Under the pieces are notes generated by a model. That model saw only the letters and a program-made list of their open reading frames with translations, was not told the origin of the DNA and searched no databases. The position numbers and the translations under genes are program-made. DNA of 64,000 nucleotides from an uncultured Verrucomicrobiales bacterium (lineage in GTDB: Bacteria > Verrucomicrobiota > Verrucomicrobiia > Verrucomicrobiales > Akkermansiaceae): assembly GCA_937944055.1 (NCBI GenBank), contig CALDZJ010000021.1, positions 1 through 64,000 on the forward strand, read 5' to 3'. This document shows positions 33,410 to 45,532 of the stretch, one piece after another (the stretch's first letter is position 1; each line of letters opens with the position of its first letter).

Positions 33410-36031
33410 GTGCGATTTTTAAATCCCATCTTCTGGCCCGTCTTCAGCCTCAGCCTCTACTTCAGTCTGAGTCTCATTCTGACCAGCTCGGCCACCACCT
33501 GGGCGCAAGCTCAGAAATCGCGTGACTACCTCGCCGCGCGGAAGCACCTCGCCGACTACCTCCCAGAACTCGCCATCCCTAAAATCAAATCCCTCCTCGC
33601 TCTCCCTGACCTCGACCAAAAAGCACAACGCTCCCTGCTCACCCTCCTCGGTGAGGCCCAGATCCGCTCCGCGCTGGAAACCACCCCGGCCGAGCGCTCA
33701 AAAGTCCTCGGAGAAGCACTAAAGACACTAGACGCCCCCGTTCTCCGCGAGCATAGCCCTGCTCATCTCTGGCGCAGCTACGCCCTCTCCCACCTCGGGC
33801 GTCTGCGCGATGCCATCGGCGAGCTCAAAAAGATCGACCGCCCCAGCATGCAGGAGGAAGCCCAACTCCAAATGTCCTCTCTCCAGATCGCGATTCGTGA
33901 TCTAAAAAATGCCAAGGCCTCACTCCGCGCGCTGCTCAAATCTAATAAGCCCCAGCTCGCCCAGCGCGCCAAGTTGATGCTCATCTCCATCGCCCTCAGC
34001 GAAAAAAAAGCAGATGAAGTCGAGCGCCTCCTCAAAACCCTCCAGAGCAAAAACCTGCACGAGGAAATTTTAACAAAATACCTGAACGGTCGCCTCCAGC
34101 TCCTCCGTGCTGAACGGCTCAATGCGAGCGGGATTTTTCAAAATCTTATCGATCGCCCAGAGAGCTCCCAGTCCGTTTCCTCCGCTCTTTTTCATGAAGC
34201 CTCACTCGCCCTTGCCGATAGTCTCGCTCTCGGGGGCAATGAGCAATCTGGCATCACCTCCCTCCTCCAAACGCTCGAAAAACATCCCGACTCACCGCGC
34301 CTCCAAGAAATCTTTACCCGCCTTAAACTCTGGTCCCCAAAGATCGAAACCGCACCCCTCCTTGCGAAACTTTCCACCTGGGTCCCCCTCAACGAGGCCG
34401 AGCCCACCCCTAAGTTCCGCGCGATTCGCGAGGGCGATTCCGCAGCCGGTTTCGCGGAAACAACGAACCAAGAAATCCTCTCACCACGCGCCTTGCACGC
34501 GCTAGAATTCATCGCGTCCATCAAGCTGAAATCCCCCGACCCCGCCGTACGCGCCACCGGCATGAAACAACTTGAGCAACTGCAATTTGTGGGCCGGATT
34601 GATAGTCCCCTCGTCAACCGCTCACTACTCGATCTCGGCATGGCTCACCTAGAAAATAACGAATACCAGCGGGCCATCACCCTCTTTAATCTCCTCAGCG
34701 AAAGCAAGCGCTCCCCCCTTTTAAGAGCCTACGCCCGCGCCCTCTCAGGGAAGGCCTCCTTCGCTAATCAACAGCCAGAAGAAGCGAGCCAATCCTTTTT
34801 AGAAGCCCGCAACATCGCGCAACGCCTGCGTGAAAGCTCTCTGCGCGCCAACAGCGAGCTCAATGCCGGCATCAGCCTCCTCGCCACCACCAACTCAAAA
34901 AACCTCGATGCCCTCACCCAGAACCTCACCAACCCAGAGGCCAAATCCTTCCTCATTCTAGAACGCGGCCTCTATCTGAATACAATTAATGATCCCGCTG
35001 CGCGTGACCTCCTCGCCAGCTTCATCGCCGATTTTCCGAATAGCCCCCGCCGCGATGAGGCCCTCCTCTCCCTCGCCGAGAGCTCCACTCATGCCCAACC
35101 CGCAGACCCCGTGCTCAGCGAATTTATCAAATCAGAACTCCCCTCGCTGAGCTTTGATTTTGAAACTCAACCCCGGCTTGAAGCTCGCCGCATTCTCGCG
35201 CTCCTCGCCATCGGGCTGGGCCAAGATCAAGCCAGCGACTTCATCACCAAATCTCCCGATCATCCCTACTCCCCTCGCCTCCTTTTCCAACTCGGGCAAA
35301 CTCAGCGAAAAATCGAACCCATCGGAAAAGCCTACGCCACCTTCGAAAAATTTTTGACCGACTACCCAGAAAGCGAGTTCGCCGAAGCTGCCCGCTACCT
35401 CAGCGCCCTCACCTCAGCGGCCTCCGGCGTGGAGTCCGGCCAAGTCAATGCCATCCTCCGCTTTCGCGAACTCATCGCTGGAAAGGGAGCCCTCGCTCAT
35501 GAAGCCGCCATCTCACTCACGAGCCTCCTGATCGACCGTGCGCAGCCAGAACTCGCCCTCGTTGAAATCGCAGAACATCTCAAGTCAGAGACCTTCAGCG
35601 ATAGCGACCGCCGCCGCCTCCTCATCCTCGGAGCAGATGCCTCCGGCCAACTCGGGAAGCACGAAGAGGTCCTCACCTTCTACACCCAACTCCTCGAAAT
35701 CCCAAACCTCCCAGACTCGACCCTCAATCGTGCCAGCTTCCAAATGGGACTCGCCTATGAAAAACTCGAACGCAAGGCCGAGGCCCTAGAATGCTACCTC
35801 TCCGTCGTCAATCGAGACTTCGACCCAAAAAAAACCACCAGCCTAGAGTGGAAATGGTTTGATAAATGCGGCCTCGAAGGAGCCCTCGCATTACTCGAAC
35901 GCGAAAAACGCTGGCGCGCCGCAATCAATCTCGCCGAGAAACTCGGCAAAAGCGGTAGCCCGCGCGCGAAAGATGCTCAGGAGAGCGCCCTACGCATCAG
36001 CCTCGAACAACGAATTCCACGCGATCAATAA
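33410..36031 (+). CDS. Large exported TPR-repeat protein
   Basis: 873 residues from GTG 33410, chosen because a signal peptide follows directly (FWPVFSLSLYFSLSLILTSSATTWAQ, shown in part). The rest is all-helical with repeated A/L-rich pairs of helices (for example YQRAITLFNLLSES ... YARALSGKASFANQQPEEASQSFLEA, and KAYATFEKFLTDYPESEFAEAARYL), which is the pattern of tetratricopeptide/outer-membrane lipoprotein-like repeats such as those in BamD and YbgF. No catalytic domain seen. It is probably a periplasmic scaffold; partners unknown. It follows upp by 58 bases. Confidence 0.75.
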   Translation: MRFLNPIFWPVFSLSLYFSLSLILTSSATTWAQAQKSRDYLAARKHLADYLPELAIPKIKSLLALPDLDQKAQRSLLTLLGEAQIRSALETTPAERSKVLGEALKTLDAPVLREHSPAHLWRSYALSHLGRLRDAIGELKKIDRPSMQEEAQLQMSSLQIAIRDLKNAKASLRALLKSNKPQLAQRAKLMLISIALSEKKADEVERLLKTLQSKNLHEEILTKYLNGRLQLLRAERLNASGIFQNLIDRPESSQSVSSALFHEASLALADSLALGGNEQSGITSLLQTLEKHPDSPRLQEIFTRLKLWSPKIETAPLLAKLSTWVPLNEAEPTPKFRAIREGDSAAGFAETTNQEILSPRALHALEFIASIKLKSPDPAVRATGMKQLEQLQFVGRIDSPLVNRSLLDLGMAHLENNEYQRAITLFNLLSESKRSPLLRAYARALSGKASFANQQPEEASQSFLEARNIAQRLRESSLRANSELNAGISLLATTNSKNLDALTQNLTNPEAKSFLILERGLYLNTINDPAARDLLASFIADFPNSPRRDEALLSLAESSTHAQPADPVLSEFIKSELPSLSFDFETQPRLEARRILALLAIGLGQDQASDFITKSPDHPYSPRLLFQLGQTQRKIEPIGKAYATFEKFLTDYPESEFAEAARYLSALTSAASGVESGQVNAILRFRELIAGKGALAHEAAISLTSLLIDRAQPELALVEIAEHLKSETFSDSDRRRLLILGADASGQLGKHEEVLTFYTQLLEIPNLPDSTLNRASFQMGLAYEKLERKAEALECYLSVVNRDFDPKKTTSLEWKWFDKCGLEGALALLEREKRWRAAINLAEKLGKSGSPRAKDAQESALRISLEQRIPRDQ

Positions 36032-36117
36032 ATTCCAAAAACTCTTTTTTTCCTTTAGTTTAGGATTCTTAAACACTAGCCTTCCTCCCTTCTTTTACTC
36101 ATTCTCCCGCCTCTCTC

Positions 36118-37905
36118 ATGTCGCAAACAGCCACACCCACAAGCGCAGATTCCTCATCTGATATCCGCAACGCCGTCATCCGCCTCGCCGGTAATTCTCA
36201 AGATGGAATTCAATCAATCGGTGCCTTCCTTGGGCAATTGGCCGGCTCCACCGCACAGGAGGTCATGACTTACATGACCATTCCCAGCACCATCTCAGGT
36301 GGCCCTTCCATCTTCCAAGTCCACCTCGGCTCTGGCGAAGTCCTCCATCCCGGTGATCAGGCTGATACTCTCGTCGCCTTCTATCAGCACTCTTATGAAA
36401 ATCACCTCCACACTCTGAAAGATGGCGGCATTTGCTTCTATGATAGTGACCAAGTCGAAGAGCTAAAAGAGGAGCGCGGCATTATCCACATCGGCGTCCC
36501 CTTCACCACCGCCACCATCGAGGCAATCGGTGGCAGCGCGAAGTCCCGTGGAAAAAACATCTTCGTCCTCGGCCTACTCTGCGCCGTTTACCAGCTCGAC
36601 CGTGAGCGCCTCTCCGAGATTATGGCTCGGAAATTTGGTAAAAAATCAGAAGACATTTTACGGAATGCCATGCTCGCCTTCGATGCCGGCTACGCTTGGC
36701 CCGTGCACGACATTGAGCACATGCCCATGGCCCCCGGTGAGAATGAAGGAGATGAGCGGGTCTCGACTGATGGTAATACCATGATCGCGCTTGGCCTCAT
36801 CGCTGGCGGCGTCCGCTTCGGAGCCGGATACCCCATCACCCCTTGGACCACCATCATGGAGTTCCTCCGCTCCGAGCTGCCGAAGTATGATGGCATGTTC
36901 ATCCAATGTGAGGATGAACTCGCCGCCGTCTCACTCGCCCTCGGCGCCGCCTACTCAGGCCACCTCGCCATCACCGGATCATCCGGCCCCGGACTGGCCC
37001 TCAAGTCAGAAGCCCTCGGCTATGCCAGCATGGCAGAACTTCCGCTAGTCGTCGTTAACATTCAGCGCGGTGGCCCCTCCACTGGCCTCCCCACCTCAGT
37101 CGAGCAATCCGACCTCATGCAGGCCATTTACGGTTCCCACGGTGATGCCCCACGCATCGTTCTCGCTCCTAAAAATGTTGAGGACTGCTTCTACACCGCA
37201 TTGGAGGCTTGCCGACTCGCCAAAAAATACTCCACCCCCGTATTCATCCTCTCAGACCAAGCCATCGCGACCCGTTTGGAAGCCTTCCAAGAGCCTGACC
37301 TATCAGAACATTGGGAAGAGCCCACCCTCGATCTCGCCGAACGCGGCGCAGACTTTAAGCCCTACCCGCTCGACCAAATCACCCGCCACTCCCCTCCCGG
37401 AGCGCGTTCCTCCGAAGGAAAATACCCCGTCGTCACCGGCTTGGAACACGACGAATGGGGCCACCCTTCTGGCAACCCAGACAATCACCAAAAAATGACC
37501 GAAAAGCGGCGCAATAAACTCGTAGCGCTCGCTGAATCTCTCCCCACTCCGGAAGCCCATGGTCAAGAAAGCGGCTCCCTCCTCATCGTCGGATGGGGCT
37601 CCACCTATGGCCCGATTAAAGAATCAACCGATCGACTCATCGCAGAGGGCCACCAAGTCGGCTCGATCAACATTCGCCACGTCCACCCTCTGCCCAATGG
37701 CCTCGAGGAACTCTTCGCGAAATACGATCACATCCTCGTCCCCGAGATGAATGATTCTGGAATGTATGGCTATGGCCAACTCGCCACCCTCCTTCGAGCC
37801 AAGACCTGTAATTCCGCCATTAAATCCCTCAACAAAGTGCAAGGCATCAGCTTCCGCGTCAAAGAAATCACCGACGCTTCAGAGGCCCTCATCAGTGGAA
37901 AATAA
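36118..37905 (+). CDS. korA: 2-oxoacid:ferredoxin oxidoreductase, fused gamma/alpha subunit
   Basis: 595 residues. The N-terminal ~200 residues are the gamma-type domain (IRLAGNSQDGIQSIGAFLGQ, QVHLGSGEVLHPGDQADTLV); the remainder is the alpha subunit (GNTMIALGLIAGGVRFGAGYPITPWTTIMEFL, QCEDELAAVSLALGAAYSGH, TSVEQSDLMQAIYGSHGDAPR). With the beta subunit directly downstream it forms a thiamine-diphosphate enzyme that oxidises a 2-oxoacid to acyl-CoA and reduces ferredoxin. 2-oxoglutarate is the likely substrate by similarity. It offers a ferredoxin-linked alternative to 2-oxoglutarate dehydrogenase. Confidence 0.9.
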   Translation: MSQTATPTSADSSSDIRNAVIRLAGNSQDGIQSIGAFLGQLAGSTAQEVMTYMTIPSTISGGPSIFQVHLGSGEVLHPGDQADTLVAFYQHSYENHLHTLKDGGICFYDSDQVEELKEERGIIHIGVPFTTATIEAIGGSAKSRGKNIFVLGLLCAVYQLDRERLSEIMARKFGKKSEDILRNAMLAFDAGYAWPVHDIEHMPMAPGENEGDERVSTDGNTMIALGLIAGGVRFGAGYPITPWTTIMEFLRSELPKYDGMFIQCEDELAAVSLALGAAYSGHLAITGSSGPGLALKSEALGYASMAELPLVVVNIQRGGPSTGLPTSVEQSDLMQAIYGSHGDAPRIVLAPKNVEDCFYTALEACRLAKKYSTPVFILSDQAIATRLEAFQEPDLSEHWEEPTLDLAERGADFKPYPLDQITRHSPPGARSSEGKYPVVTGLEHDEWGHPSGNPDNHQKMTEKRRNKLVALAESLPTPEAHGQESGSLLIVGWGSTYGPIKESTDRLIAEGHQVGSINIRHVHPLPNGLEELFAKYDHILVPEMNDSGMYGYGQLATLLRAKTCNSAIKSLNKVQGISFRVKEITDASEALISGK

Positions 37906-37972
37906 AACACCAACTGCGCTCTCCTCAAACGCTGCCCCTTAATTAGCCCAAGTCATCTCAACTCACATCACC

Positions 37973-38872
37973 ATGTCCGATACCACCTCCGCCGCTCCCG
38001 CTGAAAAGCTCACGAAAAAACAACTCAAAGCCGATCACCCGACATGGTGCCCCGCTTGTGGTGACTTCGCGGTGCTTGCCTCATTTTTTAACGTCGTCCA
38101 GAAGCTCGGCATCCCTCATGAAAAAATCGTCTGCGTAGCGGGCATCGGTTGTTCTTCGCGTTTTCCCTACTTCGTGAACACCCACGGGATTCACTTCATC
38201 CACGGTCGCGCTCTTCCACTGGCCACTGGGATTTCTCTTTCCCGCCCTGACCTTCACGTCTTCGTCTTCGGAGGCGATGGTGATGGCTTCTCGATCGGAG
38301 GAAACCACCTGAACCATGCCGCACGAAAGAACGTAAACCTTTCCTACGTCGTGATGGATAATTTCGTCTACGGATTGACCAAAAACCAAACCTCCCCCAC
38401 CACTCCGATTGGTCAGCGCTCCAAGACAGATCCACGCGGTGCGATTGATCAGCCCATTAATCCCATGGCTCAGCTCGTCTCCAGCGGAGCCACCTTCATC
38501 GCCCGCACCCACGCCGCTCAGGTGAAGCACATGAACGAGATGTTTGAGCGGGCCATCCTCCACCCCGGCTTCGCCGTCGTGGAGACGCTCTCCGAGTGCA
38601 CCATGTTTAATCCTGGCTCCTTTGATGACTCGATTCCTCGGAAAGGAGGGGTCTTTGACCTCGTCGATGAAGAGAGCCAAGACCTCGAATCCATCGCTGC
38701 GGCTATGGATCTCTCACAGGACCTCTCACCCGGGAAATTCGGCGTTTATTACGAGACCAAGCGCCCCACTAAAAACGAACTAGAGCGTGAATGGCTAAGC
38801 GATGCGCAGAGTAAGATCGGCGATCTCAGCCAGCGCGATCTTCTCAAACAACGCTTCGCCTCGATGCGCTAG
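37973..38872 (+). CDS. korB: 2-oxoacid:ferredoxin oxidoreductase, beta subunit
   Basis: 299 residues. Binds thiamine diphosphate and a 4Fe-4S cluster. The cysteines are in HPTWCPACGDFAVL (CxxC, residues ~26-29), AGIGCSSRFPYF, and ETLSECTMFNPG. The ThDP/Mg motif is GGDGDGFSIGGNHL followed by VVMDNFVYGLTKNQTSPT. It follows korA by 67 bases and ends at a terminator with an unusual tandem repeat in its loop. Confidence 0.93.
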   Translation: MSDTTSAAPAEKLTKKQLKADHPTWCPACGDFAVLASFFNVVQKLGIPHEKIVCVAGIGCSSRFPYFVNTHGIHFIHGRALPLATGISLSRPDLHVFVFGGDGDGFSIGGNHLNHAARKNVNLSYVVMDNFVYGLTKNQTSPTTPIGQRSKTDPRGAIDQPINPMAQLVSSGATFIARTHAAQVKHMNEMFERAILHPGFAVVETLSECTMFNPGSFDDSIPRKGGVFDLVDEESQDLESIAAAMDLSQDLSPGKFGVYYETKRPTKNELEREWLSDAQSKIGDLSQRDLLKQRFASMR

Positions 38873-38932
38873 AAACCTGCTCTGCGATTCTCCGAAAAAA
38901 AAAGCAGCACAGATCCTCTTTTCCCTTTTAAC

Positions 38933-38984
38933 AAAGTGCACAGGTTCAGGCGCTCAGGCGCTCAGGCCATTGCACTTTTTTTTT
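38933..38984 (+). terminator. Terminator behind korAB with tandem 8-mers in the loop
   Basis: AAAGTGCA (38933-38940) pairs with TGCACTTT, followed by a run of nine T. The loop holds TCAGGCGC twice and then TCAGGCC, a tandem 8-bp repeat. Confidence 0.7.
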
Positions 38985-39037
38985 GGACTCGCCCACTCTT
39001 GCTTTGTCAAAGAGACTAGTTTACCGCTCCCAGCGTT

Positions 39038-40639
39038 ATGCCAAGCCGCGTTCTGGTCTCCGACCCTATCTCCGAAAAAGGTGTTGAGCTTCTCAATGCC
39101 CATCCTGACATTACCGCCGATTTTAAGGTCGGCCTCTCACCGGAGGAACTCATGTCCATCATCGCGGATTACGATGCTCTCATCGTCCGCTCACAGACCA
39201 AGGTGACCGCAGAGATCCTCGCCGCCGCGACGAAGCTCAAAGCAGTGGGCCGCGCAGGAGTCGGCGTGGATAACATCGATCGTGATGCCGCCAATGCGCA
39301 CGGAGTGATCGTGATGAACACCCCCACCGGTAATACCATCTCAACCGCCGAGCATGCTTTCACCCTGATGTGCGCGACCGCTCGCAACATCGCCTTGGGA
39401 CACGCGGGAGTCGTAGCCGGAAATTTCAAAGCCGCCCGTAAGAGCTTCCAAGGAATCGAGCTTAACGGGAAAACTCTCGCCATCATCGGAATGGGCCGCA
39501 TTGGCTCAGAATTCGCGAAGCGTGCGCAGGCCTTTAATATGTCCATCGTCGCTTATGATCCCTTCCTCACCCAAGCTCGCGCAGATGAGTTAAAGGTCCG
39601 CCTCGCCGCCACTCCAGATGAGGCTCTCAGCGGAGCAGATGTCGTCACCCTGCACGTCCCAATGACGGATGAGACCAAACACATTCTCAATGCCGACCGC
39701 CTCGCCCTCATGAACCGTGGAGCGCTCGTGATCAACTGTGCACGCGGTGGACTCATTGATGAAGTCGCCCTGAAAGCAGCCATCGAGTCCGGCCAGCTCG
39801 CCGGCTGTGGCCTAGATGTTTTTGAGGAAGAACCCCCCTCTGCAGATCACCCACTTTTTCAACTCAACAAGCACATTAGTTTCACTCCGCACCTCGGAGC
39901 CTCCACGAATGAGGCTCAGGAGAATGTCGGCATTCAGGTCGCTGAGCAAATCCGAGATTTCTGTGCCAACGGAGAAATCCGCAATGCCATTAACATGCCC
40001 TCGATGGATGCCAGCGCCCTGAGCGAGCTCGGTTCATACATGGACATCGCCAAAGGGCTCGGAAGGCTCTTGGCAAAACTCGGCCCTGATAATCCCGACT
40101 CCTTGCGAGTCTCCTACCACGGGCCGATTGCCGATAAAGACACCGCCCTCATCTCCCGTAGCGTCCTCACGAGCTTCCTCGAAGCGGCTCGTGGCGATGG
40201 CCAAGTCAACATCGTCAACTCCCCCGCGATCGCTAAAGAAATGGGTCTCAACATCATCGAGTCCACCATCAATGCCGCGACGGAATACAGTGAACTCGTA
40301 GTGGCTGAACTGACTAAAAACGGAAAGAGATTTCGCGTTTCCGGCACGGTGATTGGCAAATCTCCCCGCATCGTCGAGATTGATAAACTCTATGTCGACA
40401 TCAACATTAAGGGAGACTTTCTCATCGTCAAAAATGATGACAGCCCCGGCATGGTTGGCGTGATCGGCACGGCCCTCGGAAATGCTGAAGCGAACATCGC
40501 AAACCTCTCGCTGGCCCGCAATAGCTCAGAAGGAAATGCCCTCACCGTGATCGAGCTCGATGCGCCACTTGCTGGCGATATGATGGAGCAGATCCGCAGC
40601 ACCGCGGGCGTGATCTATGCCACCGGAGTGACGCTCTAA
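39038..40639 (+). CDS. serA: D-3-phosphoglycerate dehydrogenase
   Basis: 533 residues, the long (type 1) form. First step of serine synthesis from 3-phosphoglycerate with NAD. The Rossmann loop is GMGRIGSEFAKRAQAF (~150), the NAD-binding domain contains LHVPMTDETKHILN and VINCARGGLIDEVAL (~240), and the catalytic His is in ISFTPHLGASTNEAQENVG (~285). An intervening (ASB) domain covers ~320-450. The C-terminal ACT domain (~460-533, NDDSPGMVGVIGTALGNAEANIANLSL) is the usual serine feedback site. Separate from korAB by a terminator. Confidence 0.96.
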   Translation: MPSRVLVSDPISEKGVELLNAHPDITADFKVGLSPEELMSIIADYDALIVRSQTKVTAEILAAATKLKAVGRAGVGVDNIDRDAANAHGVIVMNTPTGNTISTAEHAFTLMCATARNIALGHAGVVAGNFKAARKSFQGIELNGKTLAIIGMGRIGSEFAKRAQAFNMSIVAYDPFLTQARADELKVRLAATPDEALSGADVVTLHVPMTDETKHILNADRLALMNRGALVINCARGGLIDEVALKAAIESGQLAGCGLDVFEEEPPSADHPLFQLNKHISFTPHLGASTNEAQENVGIQVAEQIRDFCANGEIRNAINMPSMDASALSELGSYMDIAKGLGRLLAKLGPDNPDSLRVSYHGPIADKDTALISRSVLTSFLEAARGDGQVNIVNSPAIAKEMGLNIIESTINAATEYSELVVAELTKNGKRFRVSGTVIGKSPRIVEIDKLYVDINIKGDFLIVKNDDSPGMVGVIGTALGNAEANIANLSLARNSSEGNALTVIELDAPLAGDMMEQIRSTAGVIYATGVTL

Positions 40640-40705
40640 GCGGCAAAAAACGCCTCCGCTCTTTAGCTCTACGCCCTCTCTACCTCTACGCCATTAAGCT
40701 CCCGT

Positions 40706-41563
40706 TTATCGTCCGTTTAAAATCGGAGCGAGCTTCTCTGCCGTTGCCGCAGGCCACGCTTTCTTTGGAGTGAAGATCGCAGCATCGAGGCTGCGGTGCT
40801 CCGGCCAGTTGGCTAGCGCGGGGATCATCGAGATCGCCCGCTTCATAATGCGGGCACTCATCTCAGCATTCGCGGCAAGATGCTCAACCACCGAGCGAGC
40901 ATCCACCGCCGCTTCACCCTCCCTCCAACAATCGTAATCCGTGACCATGCCGAGGGTCGCTAGAGCCATCTCAGCCTCCCTTGCCAACTTGGCCTCCGGG
41001 AGATTCGTCATGCCAATAATGTCATACCCGAAGTGGCGGTAATAATGCGATTCTGCCTTGGTCGAAAAAGCGGGACCATCCATACAAACATAGGTCCCTC
41101 CATCATGAATCTCAGCAGCTTCAGCGCGCCCCGCCTCTGCTAAAATTGCTCGCAATCCGGCGCTGATCGGCTCTGCAAAGCTGACGTGAGCCACGATGCC
41201 CTCGCCAAAGAAGCTATGATCGGCCCGCTGGCTCGTACGGTCAAAGTATTGGTCAGGCAGCAGTACCGAGCGGGGCGGGTATTCCTCCTTCAAGCTTCCC
41301 ACCGCCGTCGCGCAGATCACCCAACGGACCCCGAGCGAGCGCAGAGCCCAAAAATTAGCGCGATGGTTCACCTCGCTAGGCAAGATGCTGTGATCTGGAC
41401 CGTGCCGCGAAAGAAACCATACCTGCCGGCCCTCCAGCTCGCCTCCGATGAGGAGATCTGAGGGATCACCAAAAGGGGTCTCTACCTTGCGCTTCTGGAC
41501 ATTCTCCATGCCGTCGAAGCCTGAAACGCCGCTGCCTCCGATGATGCCGATCGCCGGGCTCAT
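40706..41563 (-). CDS. mtnP: S-methyl-5'-thioadenosine phosphorylase family enzyme
   Basis: 285 residues from the ATG at 41563, which overlaps the TGA of the DUF368 gene as ATGA; an in-frame ATG two codons upstream is possible. Trimeric purine-nucleoside-phosphorylase fold: AIGIIGGSGVSGFDG at the start, phosphate-binding LSRHGPDHSILPSEVNHRANFWAL, CATAVGSLKEEYPP, CMDGPAFSTKAESHYYR and the base-binding DIIGMTNLPEAKLAREAE with TDYDCW. It recycles methylthioadenosine from polyamine synthesis or, in some relatives, acts on inosine or guanosine; the residues alone do not let me exclude that. Confidence 0.88.
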   Translation of the reverse strand: MSPAIGIIGGSGVSGFDGMENVQKRKVETPFGDPSDLLIGGELEGRQVWFLSRHGPDHSILPSEVNHRANFWALRSLGVRWVICATAVGSLKEEYPPRSVLLPDQYFDRTSQRADHSFFGEGIVAHVSFAEPISAGLRAILAEAGRAEAAEIHDGGTYVCMDGPAFSTKAESHYYRHFGYDIIGMTNLPEAKLAREAEMALATLGMVTDYDCWREGEAAVDARSVVEHLAANAEMSARIMKRAISMIPALANWPEHRSLDAAIFTPKKAWPAATAEKLAPILNGR

Positions 41564-42504
41564 GAGCATTTAGAATTACGATTTGCGCAGAACTCGACCG
41601 CTAAAATCAAAACCACCCCGCAGGCCACCGCGCCTAATTGGAGCCAAGCCTCGGAACTTCCAAAATCCGGTAAACGCCAATTCTCAAAACCAATCACCTT
41701 TTCCTCCTCTAGCCCTTTTTTAAGGATGGTCTCTGTCACTTCATCTTTCCAAGGCCAGATGATGACAAGTGATCCTACCACGAAGCCGGTAATGCAACCG
41801 ATGGCGCGATCATGATGAGCCTTGAAGAGCCAACTCAAAAAGCGTGAGAGCACCAGCAAGCCGACCACCGCACCGATTCCCACCGGAATAATCACGGCGA
41901 GTGCACTCCCTAAATTTCCGGAAGTGAGGTCATTGACCGAGGCCAGCACGAGCCGGTAATTCCCCATCAAAAGGAGGACAAAAGATCCACTGAGTCCGGG
42001 AATAATCATACTGCACATCGCCGCCACCCCGCACAGTCCGAGGTAGAAAAAATCCATCCTCTCGGAGGCTGGAGTGAGAAAAGCCATGGAGACCGCAATC
42101 GCAAGCCCCCCTAAAAAGACCAGCAGCACATCGCCTCCCCATTTCTTGACCGTCTTAGCGACCGAAGGAATGGAGGCCACGATTAAGCCAAAGAAAATCG
42201 ACATGACGAGCACGGGGTTCGTCTCCAGTTGCCTTTCTAAAATCTTTGCGAGACTCACGATGCTGAAAGCGACCCCGAGCATGAGGGCAGCGAGAAAGCT
42301 GCCATCAATCTTTTTCCAAAGCGCGGCAATCTTAAAGCTGAGCCCTAGCTTGAGCGCTTCTAGGTCGAAGGCCTTAAGCGCATTAATCAAACGCTCATAA
42401 ATCCCCGTGATGAGCGCAATTGTCCCGCCAGAAACTCCGGGGACGACATTAGCCGCCCCCATCGCGAAGCCCTTAAAAAAGGTGCCGATTTGCTCCCGGA
42501 TCAT
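41560..42504 (-). CDS. DUF368 polytopic membrane protein
   Basis: 314 residues with about eight hydrophobic helices. The DUF368 hallmark GAANVVPGVSGGTIALITGIYERLINAL (residues ~16-43) and the internal echo SMIIPGLSGSFVLLLMGNY (~164-182) are two inverted-repeat motifs of this family. DUF368 relatives (PopT-like, related to DedA) have been linked to flipping undecaprenyl phosphate back across the membrane, which would connect it to uppS and cdsA; that connection is from family knowledge. It abuts the icd stop codon and overlaps mtnP by 4 bases. Confidence 0.85.
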   Translation of the reverse strand: MIREQIGTFFKGFAMGAANVVPGVSGGTIALITGIYERLINALKAFDLEALKLGLSFKIAALWKKIDGSFLAALMLGVAFSIVSLAKILERQLETNPVLVMSIFFGLIVASIPSVAKTVKKWGGDVLLVFLGGLAIAVSMAFLTPASERMDFFYLGLCGVAAMCSMIIPGLSGSFVLLLMGNYRLVLASVNDLTSGNLGSALAVIIPVGIGAVVGLLVLSRFLSWLFKAHHDRAIGCITGFVVGSLVIIWPWKDEVTETILKKGLEEEKVIGFENWRLPDFGSSEAWLQLGAVACGVVLILAVEFCANRNSKCS

Positions 42505-44736
<2,232 letters not shown>

Positions 44737-44830
44737 CTATGCGAAAGCCTCGTTTTGGTCAATGCCCCGTCCAAGCATTGCGATCGGTCCGAGCTATCCA
44801 AGTGAGGGAAATCAACTTATAAGCAAGGGC

Positions 44831-45532
44831 ATGGATCTTTTCGGCCTCCACCACGGACTGAGCGTGCTCACCATCGCCCTCATTGCTGCAATTTGTATCC
44901 TAGCGGGGCGGCAGGGAGCGGCTTGGCCCCGGGTCCTACTGGCCTTCACCTGCCTCTCGGTCTTTCCCATCAATCAATTGGCTCTGAGCGTGCTGGATTT
45001 TCAAGTTCCGCTCAATAATCGCCTCCCCTTCCACCTCTGTGACCTCGCCGCCCTCACAGCGGGCTTTGGCATCTTGACCCTTAGGCCTCTTCTTTGCGAA
45101 TTGACTTATTGTTGGGGGCTAGCCGGGACGCTACAGGGACTGATCACTCCGAATCTCGGCTGGGCATTTCCGCATCCGATGTTTTGGAGCTTCTTTATCC
45201 AGCACGGCGTGGTCGTGATTGTCGCCCTCTACTTACCTCTCGCCATGAAATGGCGGCCCCATCCCGGAGTCGTACCACGTATTCTGATTTGGAACCAAGT
45301 TTACTTCCTCTCCGCGAGCTTTATCAATATCTCGCTGGGGACGAATTTCGGCTTCCTAGCAGCCAAGCCAGAGGGCGCCTCTCCGCTCGATTTCCTCGGC
45401 AAATGGCCCGTTTATTTGATTTGGCTACAAATTCTCGCCGCCCTCATCATGACTGCTCTTCTTTTACCCTTTCGTAAGACAATAAACATTTGGCGACCTC
45501 GCCGAATCAAGTTAAGTGGAAGCCATGAGTGA
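44831..45532 (+). CDS. TIGR02206 (YwaF-like) integral membrane protein
   Basis: 233 residues from ATG 44831 with six to seven hydrophobic helices. NNRLPFHLCDLAALTAGFGIL (residues ~61-81), with the conserved HLCD, and TLQGLITPNL are the marks of the TIGR02206/YwaF family, whose function is unknown. It overlaps ispH by 8 bases (ATGAGTGA), suggesting coupled translation. It is divergent from icd. Confidence 0.8.
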   Translation: MDLFGLHHGLSVLTIALIAAICILAGRQGAAWPRVLLAFTCLSVFPINQLALSVLDFQVPLNNRLPFHLCDLAALTAGFGILTLRPLLCELTYCWGLAGTLQGLITPNLGWAFPHPMFWSFFIQHGVVVIVALYLPLAMKWRPHPGVVPRILIWNQVYFLSASFINISLGTNFGFLAAKPEGASPLDFLGKWPVYLIWLQILAALIMTALLLPFRKTINIWRPRRIKLSGSHE

